A stretch of DNA of 64,000 nt. Origin: DAHUYF01 sp035553515. GTDB lineage: Bacteria > Pseudomonadota > Alphaproteobacteria > ATCC43930 > CGMCC-115725. The notes under the pieces are model-generated. The model had not been told where the DNA came from and did no database searches. It saw only the letters and a program-made list of their open reading frames with translations. Both the position numbers and the translations under genes were made by a program. The stretch spans positions 1 through 64,000 of the forward strand of contig DATNDG010000052.1 of the NCBI GenBank assembly GCA_035553515.1, read 5' to 3'. Shown in pieces: positions 58,320-64,000 of this stretch; within the stretch, counting starts at the first letter, position 1, and each line of letters opens with the position of its first letter.

Positions 58320-59144
58320 TCAGTGCGTGGGTAGCCCGGCCTTCGCCGAGCCGCGCGGCAGCGGCGCGGAGAGCTCGGCCAGGCTGCTCTCGAGCGCTTC
58401 CTGCAAATCGCCGACCACGCTCGGCGGCGCGAGCGCCGGCAATGCCGGCTTTTCGCCGCGACGCTTCGACTGTACGAAATGGAAGAGCGCCTCCTGGTAG
58501 CGATCGCGGAAGTCGCGCCGCGGATCGAAGCTCCCGGCGAGCCGCGCGATGATCCGTTCGGCAAGCTCGATCATCGCCTCGCTGGGCGCTGAATCCTCGC
58601 TCTCGCCGGCCGCCTCCTCGCCCCGCACCTCATGCGCCGCGCGCAGGCTGGTCAGCAGCATGACCCTCCCGCGCGGCTCGATGACCACGGCGCGCTCGCG
58701 CGCCCCCAGGACGAGCCGGCTGATGGCGGCGAGGCCGCGGCGGCGCATCGCTTCGCGCAGCACGGCATAGGCCGGGTCGGGAGCGCGCCCGTCCGGCATC
58801 AGGAAATAGGGGGCATCGACATAGGCGCGGTCTATGGCGTCGCGCTCGACGAAGCGCTCGATGCGTAGCGTACGCGAGGAGTCGATCTCGATCTCGACCA
58901 GTTCTCGCTCCTCGAGCGGCACGAAGCGCCCGGGCTCGACCTCGTAGCCGCGCACCACCGCTTCGCGCGTCACCTCCTTGCCGGTCTGCGGGTCATGCGG
59001 CCGCATTTGCAGGCGGTTGAGGGTCGCCCGGTTGAGCGCCTGGAAGCCCAGCCGGTCGGTCCGGGCGGCGGCGGCCTGGAGCCGCACCGCGCACCCCATG
59101 CGGCCAAGGACGAGAAGGCCTTTCCAGCTGGTACGGGACGCCAT
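58320..59144 (-). CDS. ku: Ku protein (bacterial non-homologous end joining)
   Basis: A 274-residue DNA-end-binding protein that forms a homodimeric ring and recruits LigD. RPHDPQTGKEVTREAVVRGYE, then VEIEIDSSRTLRIERFVERD and PYFLMPDGRAPDPAYAVLREAM are Ku core blocks. ERDAIDRAYVDAPYFL is also typical. The C-terminus carries an acidic/Ala/Ser-rich stretch. No ligD is in the window, so its partner must lie elsewhere. It is convergent with the PIG-L gene and divergent from the DMT transporter. Confidence 0.9.
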   Translation of the reverse strand: MASRTSWKGLLVLGRMGCAVRLQAAAARTDRLGFQALNRATLNRLQMRPHDPQTGKEVTREAVVRGYEVEPGRFVPLEERELVEIEIDSSRTLRIERFVERDAIDRAYVDAPYFLMPDGRAPDPAYAVLREAMRRRGLAAISRLVLGARERAVVIEPRGRVMLLTSLRAAHEVRGEEAAGESEDSAPSEAMIELAERIIARLAGSFDPRRDFRDRYQEALFHFVQSKRRGEKPALPALAPPSVVGDLQEALESSLAELSAPLPRGSAKAGLPTH

Positions 59145-59368
59145 TCATCCTCTTTGTTCGATACGGGAGCCGGGCGCGGGCAACCGACGCGTCAACGCTC
59201 GGGCGAACCAAAGGTTTCAGAGGCCGCTGCGGCTGGAGATAACAGTCTCCCGACACGGCGTTAACTCCGTTTCAAGTGCCGCCGGCGTAGAAACCCGTCG
59301 CCATGCCGGCACGCCCTGCCCAAGTCCGATGGCGAGCGCCCTCTCCCGGCCCGGCGCGGCGCTTCGTC

Positions 59369-60295
59369 ATGCCGGTCCCGAGCCGCGAGGAGGTCCGCGC
59401 CGGCATCTTCTATATGCTGGCCTCGGTCTTCGTCTTCTCGATGATCAACGCGCTCGTCAAATGGGAGGCGGCGCGCTACCCGCTGGAGGAAGTGGTCTTC
59501 TTCCGCTGTGCGTTCTCGCTCTTCCCGGCACTGGGCCTGGTCTTCGCCGGCGGCGGCGCGCGACTGCTGCGCACCGGCCGCCTCGGGGAGCATGTCGGCC
59601 GCGGCGTCCTGCAGTTCATCTCGATGATGTGCATCTTCGCCGCGTTCGGGCTGATGCCGCTCGCCGATGCGGTGGCGATCACCTTCTCGGCGCCGCTTTT
59701 CCTCACCATTCTGTCAATCCCGCTGCTCGGGGAGCGGGTCGGCCGCCATCGCTGGGCGGCGGTGCTGGTCGGATTCGGCGGCGTGCTGCTGATGGTCCGC
59801 TCCGGCGGCGGGTTCGGTGGCGGGCTTGCCTCGACCGGTGCCCTCATGGCATTGGCCAGCGCGGCGATCGGCGCCAATGTCACCATCGCCGTGCGCAGAA
59901 TGACGCTGACCGAGGCGAGCCCGACGCTCGTCGCCTACCAGGCGCTCGTCACCACCGCGCTGAGCGCGATCCTGCTGCCTTACGCCTGGACCGCGCCCGC
60001 CCTTACCGACGCGCTGCTGATGGCGGCCACCGGCCTTTGCTCCGGCATCGGCCAGTTCTGGTGGACCCAGGCCTTCCGCTTCGCCCCGGCGGCCGTCGCC
60101 GCGCCCTTCAGCTATCTTTCGATGATCTGGTCGCTGGGATTGGGCTACCTGATCTGGGGGGATGTGCCCGGCTGGGCGCTGCTGGGCGGGGGTGGCGTCG
60201 TCGCCGCCAGCGGCCTCTATATCCTCTATCGCGAAACCGTGCGCTGCGTCCCGCAAGCGGCATCCGCCCGGTCTACGGATCGGCCTGAGCTCTAG
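59369..60295 (+). CDS. DMT/EamA family transporter
   Basis: A 308-residue, ten-helix drug/metabolite transporter with two EamA halves: FYMLASVFVFSMINALVKWEAARYP (first half) and LMAATGLCSGIGQFWWTQAFRFAPAAVAAPFSYLSMIW (second). The substrate is unknown. An ATG at 59303 would add 22 Arg/Pro-rich residues; I used 59369, just ahead of the first helix. The TAG stop overlaps the stop of the convergent PanE gene (shared CTAG). Confidence 0.83.
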   Translation: MPVPSREEVRAGIFYMLASVFVFSMINALVKWEAARYPLEEVVFFRCAFSLFPALGLVFAGGGARLLRTGRLGEHVGRGVLQFISMMCIFAAFGLMPLADAVAITFSAPLFLTILSIPLLGERVGRHRWAAVLVGFGGVLLMVRSGGGFGGGLASTGALMALASAAIGANVTIAVRRMTLTEASPTLVAYQALVTTALSAILLPYAWTAPALTDALLMAATGLCSGIGQFWWTQAFRFAPAAVAAPFSYLSMIWSLGLGYLIWGDVPGWALLGGGGVVAASGLYILYRETVRCVPQAASARSTDRPEL

Positions 60296-61254
60296 CCCGC
60301 CGCGCGCATGCGGGTCAGCGCGCCGATCGACTCGAGCATCGGTGTCTTCACCTCGACCCGGCAGCCGAGTTCGACCACCGCGCCGACCAAAGCGTCGATC
60401 TCCACCGGGCGCCCCGCCTCGAAATCCTGCAACATAGAGGTCTTGAAGTCGCCGATGACACGCGCCTCCTCGATGCGCGCCTCGACGTCGCGGTCGAAGC
60501 GCGTGCCGAGCCGCTCGGCGACGGCCTGGCATTCGAGCATGGCGCCGCGCAGCACGGCGCGCACGCCCGGATCCTCGGCGAGGCGAGCCATCTTGGCCCC
60601 GGTAAGCACGCTCACCGGATTGAACGCGACGTTGCCCCAGAGCTTCATCCAGACCGCATCGCGGATGCGGGGGGTGGTCTCCACCTTGATGCCGGCAGCG
60701 CCCAGCACCTCGGCAACGCGCCGGAGCCGCGGCGAGTTCGTGCCGTCGGGCTCGCCCAGGATCAGCAGATTGCCGCCGAAGCGGCGGACGAGCCCGGGTT
60801 CCGGCACGGCAGCCGCCATGTAGACGACGCAGCCGACGACGCCCGCGGCAGCGAGATGGTGCGCGACGCTGCCATCGGGATCGACCGCGACGATCCGCGA
60901 GCCCTCGAGCGGCGGCCCGGCGCGGTAGGGAAACCACCACGGTATCCCATTCTGCGCCGGTAGCAGCACCGTCTCGGGACCGAGCAGCGAAGCAATCGCC
61001 GGTGCCGCCCCCGGCATCGCATGCGCCTTCGTGGCGATCACCACCAGCTCTTGCCGGCCGAGCTCCTCCGCACGGTCGGTGGCGGGCAGCCTGAGCACGC
61101 GCGTCTCGCCGCGCTCCTCGAGCCGGAGTCCCTCAGCCGCGATCGCCTTGAGATGCGGTCCGCGCGCCACCACCGCCACTTCATGGCCGGCCATCGCGAG
61201 CTTCGCCGCGATGTACCCGCCAATGGCGCCGGCGCCGAAGACGGTGACTTTCAT
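60292..61254 (-). CDS. 2-dehydropantoate 2-reductase family protein (PanE/ApbA)
   Basis: A 320-residue NADPH-dependent reductase. The N-terminal Rossmann motif is KVTVFGAGAIGGYIAAKLAMAG. VIATKAHAM, then VLLPAQNGIPWWF and MKLWGNVAFNPVSVLTGAKM are the family's substrate-side blocks, with the conserved Lys in the latter. It may be the pantothenate enzyme PanE or a paralogue acting on another 2-ketoacid; ApbA paralogues are common. The stop overlaps the DMT transporter stop by 4 bp. Confidence 0.8.
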   Translation of the reverse strand: MKVTVFGAGAIGGYIAAKLAMAGHEVAVVARGPHLKAIAAEGLRLEERGETRVLRLPATDRAEELGRQELVVIATKAHAMPGAAPAIASLLGPETVLLPAQNGIPWWFPYRAGPPLEGSRIVAVDPDGSVAHHLAAAGVVGCVVYMAAAVPEPGLVRRFGGNLLILGEPDGTNSPRLRRVAEVLGAAGIKVETTPRIRDAVWMKLWGNVAFNPVSVLTGAKMARLAEDPGVRAVLRGAMLECQAVAERLGTRFDRDVEARIEEARVIGDFKTSMLQDFEAGRPVEIDALVGAVVELGCRVEVKTPMLESIGALTRMRAAG

Positions 61255-61304
61255 GCCGCTTTGCTCGGCCGCATTTCGACGAGGCTATCGGCCGGATCCA
61301 GTGG

Positions 61305-61316
61305 CGTCAATTGACG
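61305..61316. promoter_or_regulatory. 12-bp perfect palindrome upstream of the PanE-like gene
   Basis: CGTCAATTGACG is a perfect palindrome 51-62 bp upstream of the PanE-like ATG (minus strand), in the 297-bp gap before hpnN. The right half contains TTGACG, which could also be a weak plus-strand -35 toward hpnN. Nothing else is recognisable in the gap. Confidence 0.35.
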
Positions 61317-61551
61317 GCGGGACGGCAGGTTGCATAGCCGATCCTCGGGAGGGCTTGCGCCTCGCGAGCCGGTCCTCGATAAAGAGGCGTCATGCAGCCC
61401 TCCGCCTCGCGTGAGCGCGCCGCTGCGCCACACCCCGCCGCAACGGCGCTTCGGTCCTTGCCCGCGGCCCCCAGCACCATCCCATCCGCGCAGCGCGCCG
61501 CCGCTCGCGGCCCGGTGATGCCGTCAAGCCGGCACAAGGCCTGAAGACGCT

Positions 61552-64000
61552 ATGCTGGGCGTCATCGCGACCCTCGTCGAGTTCAGCCGGCGCAATGCCG
61601 CCGCCATCACAGTCGTCGTGCTGCTACTGGCGATCGGCGGTGGCTATTATGCGGCCAAGCACATCAGTATCGACACCGACGTCGACAAGCTGATCAATCC
61701 CAACCTGCCCTGGCGCCAGCGCGAGAAGGCGCTCGACACCGCCTTTCCCCAGAATGCCGATCTGCTGCTGGTGGTGATCGACGCCGCCACCGCCGACCAG
61801 GCCGGCGATGCGAGCGCGGCGCTGGCCAAGCGGCTTGCGGCCGAAAAGGACCTGTTCCGTACGGTTCGGCGGCCGGAGAGCGGCTCTTACTTCCAGAAGA
61901 ACGGGCTTCTCTTCCTGTCCAAGCAGGAGGTGCAGGATTTCGCCGATCAGATCATCGCGGCGCAGCCATTGATCGGCACGCTGGCCGCCGATCCGAGCCT
62001 GCGCGGCGTCTTCGACGCGCTCGACCTCGCGGCGCAAGGGCTGATCCACGACGAGTCAGGTGCCAAGGCCATCGACGCGCCTCTCGCGACGGTGGCCAAG
62101 GCGACCGAAGCGGCACTCGCCAGCAAGCACTCGCCCATTTCGTGGCAGGCAATGATGACCGGCCGCAAGCCCGAGCCGCTCGAGTTGCGCCGATTCATCC
62201 TGACGCAACCCAGGCTCCAGTACAGCGCCGTCCAGCCGGGCGAGCGGGCGACCGAGGCGGTCCATGAAGCCGCGCAGCAGCTCGGACTGACGCCGGAGAA
62301 CGGCGTCCGCGTGCGAATCACCGGACCGGTCGCACTCTCGGACGCCCAGTTCTCGACGTTGAGCAATGGAGCGTGGTTTTCCACCTCGCTCTCGGTCGGG
62401 CTGCTCTGCCTCTGGCTGATGCTGGCGCTCCGCTCATTGCGGCTCTTCGCCGCCATCATCACCACGCTGATCGTCGGCCTCGTCGCCTGCGGCGTATTCG
62501 CCGTCGGCGCAGTCGGTCCGCTCAACCCGATCTCGGTCGCCTTCGCCGTTCTCTTCGTGGGCATCGCCGTGGATTTCGGCATCCAATTCAGCGTGCGCTA
62601 TCGCGACGAGCGGTTCCATGCCGACAATTTCCCGGAAGCACTGCGGGCGACGGCGCGCGGCATTGGCGGACCGCTCACCGTCGCGGCGCTCGCCGCCTCG
62701 GTAGGGTTCTTTTCCTTCGTGCCGACCAACTACACCGGGGTCTCCGACCTCGGGCTCATCGCCGGGGTCGGCATGCTGCTCGCGCTTGTGCTGAATCTGA
62801 GCCTGCTGCCGGCGCTGCTCACCATCCTCCGGCCGAAGGGCGAGCAGCGCCCGGTCGGGTTCGCCCGCGCTGCGCCGGTCGACCGCTTCCTGCTGCGCCA
62901 CCGCAGGCCGGTTCTGGTCGCTTCGGTTCTCCTCGCGTTGGGCTGCATGGCCCTGATGCCGCGGCTGAGCTTCGACTTCAACCCGCTGCATTTGCAGAAC
63001 CCGAAGCAGGAGGCGGTATCGACTCTGTTCGACCTGATGTCGAACCCGTCGACGACCCCCTACACCATCGACATCCTCTCGCCGTCCGTTGCCGACGCTG
63101 CGGCGCTCGCGGCAAGGCTCGAAAAACTGCCGGAGGTCGCGCAGGTTGTCACCGCGGCGAGCTATGTCCCTGAGGACCAAGAGGCAAAGATCGCCATTAT
63201 AAGCGACGCGGCGCAGCTTCTCGGCCCGACCTTGACGCCGGCGCAGGTGAAGCCGCCACCCTCCGATGCGGAGGTGCTGGCGACGATCGCGCGGTGCGCG
63301 GCGGACATGAAGCAGGCTGCGGAGCGCGGCAGCGCCGGCGCCGCGGCGCTCGCCAAGGCGCTCGAGCAGGTGATGGCCCGCGGCGCAGCCGTGCTGCCGG
63401 CATTGCGCGCCAACCTCGCACCCGGCATCGAACAGCGTCTCAACGAGCTACGGCTCTCGTTGCAGCCGGAGCCGGTCACCCTGGCGAGCCTGCCGGAGTC
63501 GTTGAAGCGCGACTGGATCGCTCCGGACGGGCAGGCGAGGATCGAGGTCTTCCCGAAGGGCGACGCCCGCGAGAACCGGGTGCTGCGCCGGTTTACCACC
63601 GCCGTCCAGCAGATCGCACCCGATGCCACCGGCACGCCGGTGACGATCCAGGAATCGGCACGCACGGTCACCAATGCGTTCCTCGTTGCCGGACTCATCG
63701 CGGTCGCGGCCATCTCGACGCTGCTGGCGCTGGTGCTGCGGCGGGTCTGGCATGTGGTGATGGTGCTGGCACCGCTGCTGCTCGCGGGCCTCTTGACCAT
63801 GGCGACGAGCGTCCTCGCCGGGCTGCCGATCAATTTCGCCAACATCATCGCCTTGCCTCTGCTGCTCGGCGTCGGCGTCGCTTTCGACATCTATTTCGTC
63901 ATGCGCTGGCGCACCGGTCACGGCGAGCCGCTGCAGTCGAGCACCGCGCGCGCCATCCTGTTCAGCGCACTCACCACCGGCACCGCTTTCGGCAGCCTCG
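61552..64000 (+). CDS. hpnN: Hopanoid RND-type transporter HpnN (3' end cut by window)
   Basis: 816 codons of an RND/MMPL-type inner-membrane transporter are visible; the C-terminus is beyond the window. N-terminal LVEFSRRNAAAITVVVLLLAIGGGYYAA is followed by HISIDTDVDKLINPNLPWRQREKALDTAFPQ, a HpnN signature. The first membrane domain (helices 2-6) has VAFAVLFVGIAVDFGIQFSVRYRDE with the charged residues expected in the proton path. A large periplasmic loop and the start of the second membrane domain follow (INFANIIALPLLLGVGVAFDIYFVMRW). HpnN moves hopanoids to the outer membrane, so this organism probably makes hopanoids. Confidence 0.82.
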   Translation, partial: MLGVIATLVEFSRRNAAAITVVVLLLAIGGGYYAAKHISIDTDVDKLINPNLPWRQREKALDTAFPQNADLLLVVIDAATADQAGDASAALAKRLAAEKDLFRTVRRPESGSYFQKNGLLFLSKQEVQDFADQIIAAQPLIGTLAADPSLRGVFDALDLAAQGLIHDESGAKAIDAPLATVAKATEAALASKHSPISWQAMMTGRKPEPLELRRFILTQPRLQYSAVQPGERATEAVHEAAQQLGLTPENGVRVRITGPVALSDAQFSTLSNGAWFSTSLSVGLLCLWLMLALRSLRLFAAIITTLIVGLVACGVFAVGAVGPLNPISVAFAVLFVGIAVDFGIQFSVRYRDERFHADNFPEALRATARGIGGPLTVAALAASVGFFSFVPTNYTGVSDLGLIAGVGMLLALVLNLSLLPALLTILRPKGEQRPVGFARAAPVDRFLLRHRRPVLVASVLLALGCMALMPRLSFDFNPLHLQNPKQEAVSTLFDLMSNPSTTPYTIDILSPSVADAAALAARLEKLPEVAQVVTAASYVPEDQEAKIAIISDAAQLLGPTLTPAQVKPPPSDAEVLATIARCAADMKQAAERGSAGAAALAKALEQVMARGAAVLPALRANLAPGIEQRLNELRLSLQPEPVTLASLPESLKRDWIAPDGQARIEVFPKGDARENRVLRRFTTAVQQIAPDATGTPVTIQESARTVTNAFLVAGLIAVAAISTLLALVLRRVWHVVMVLAPLLLAGLLTMATSVLAGLPINFANIIALPLLLGVGVAFDIYFVMRWRTGHGEPLQSSTARAILFSALTTGTAFGSL

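Noticed and set aside
1..64000. tRNA, rRNA, CRISPR array, prophage or insertion sequence
   Set aside because: No tRNA-like cloverleaf, no 20-40-bp regularly spaced repeats, and no transposase or integrase proteins were seen on reading both strands. A tRNAscan or HMM search would settle minor RNA genes.

Overview
The window looks like chromosomal DNA of a high-GC alphaproteobacterium, most likely a Rhodospirillales-type organism. The basis is marker genes typical of alphaproteobacteria (HdaA, the 40-residue aa3-type cytochrome oxidase subunit IV, DUF2794, DUF2066, an HpnN-like hopanoid transporter), a Gram-negative envelope (LptDFG, BamB, Mla), and very GC-rich, tightly packed genes. I see no tRNA, rRNA, CRISPR array, prophage, transposase or integrase. 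No stretch longer than 300 bp lacks a gene.

Layout. 1-3498 (minus): an operon of DUF2066, a CDP-alcohol phosphatidyltransferase, an AI-2E permease and hdaA (cut by the window edge), divergent from purM. 3580-5949 (plus): purM overlapping a GT87-like membrane protein, then a tiny oxidase subunit IV gene. 5972-15243: a more accessory stretch with a GAF protein, gamma-glutamyltransferase, an OxlT-type MFS carrier, a DapA-family lyase/synthase, a ThDP enzyme, a cupredoxin/FTR1 iron uptake pair and small hypotheticals. 15392-17858 (minus): pepA-holC and ndk. 17914-21381 (minus): two large polytopic membrane proteins. 21526-29170 (plus): lptF-lptG-lptD-surA-pdxA-rsmA, ending tail-to-tail with gmk. 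29145-35516 (minus): a small lipoprotein, fabD, fabG, acpP, fabF, mltG, then yicC and gmk.

35587-49362: a ribbon-helix-helix protein divergent from rpsF-rpsR-rplI, then OsmC, an aldo/keto reductase, cfa, and the chain dnaB-alr-mlaE-mlaF-radA-cvpA-purF-SDR-PAS. 49366-52718 (minus): a YfgM/TPR-like protein, bamB and der, an outer-membrane assembly and ribosome GTPase group. 52875-55182: DUF2794, a Gly/Ser/Thr-rich secreted protein and an amidase. 55389-58306 (plus): a three-gene sugar cassette (C-methyltransferase, sugar-1-P nucleotidyltransferase, PIG-L deacetylase). 58320-61254: Ku, a DMT transporter and a PanE-like reductase. 61552 to the end: hpnN (cut).

Most of the window is core genome: purine synthesis (purM, purF), fatty acid synthesis, LPS export, ribosome, replication and repair. 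I did not find a clearly new multi-gene system. The observations most worth checking are purM lacking any ATG/GTG/TTG start at its conserved N-terminus, a near-leaderless lptF, the two membrane proteins lying between pepA and lptF, the sugar-modification cassette, a palindromic AT-rich island next to an RHH gene, and an iron-permease promoter with an operator-like repeat.
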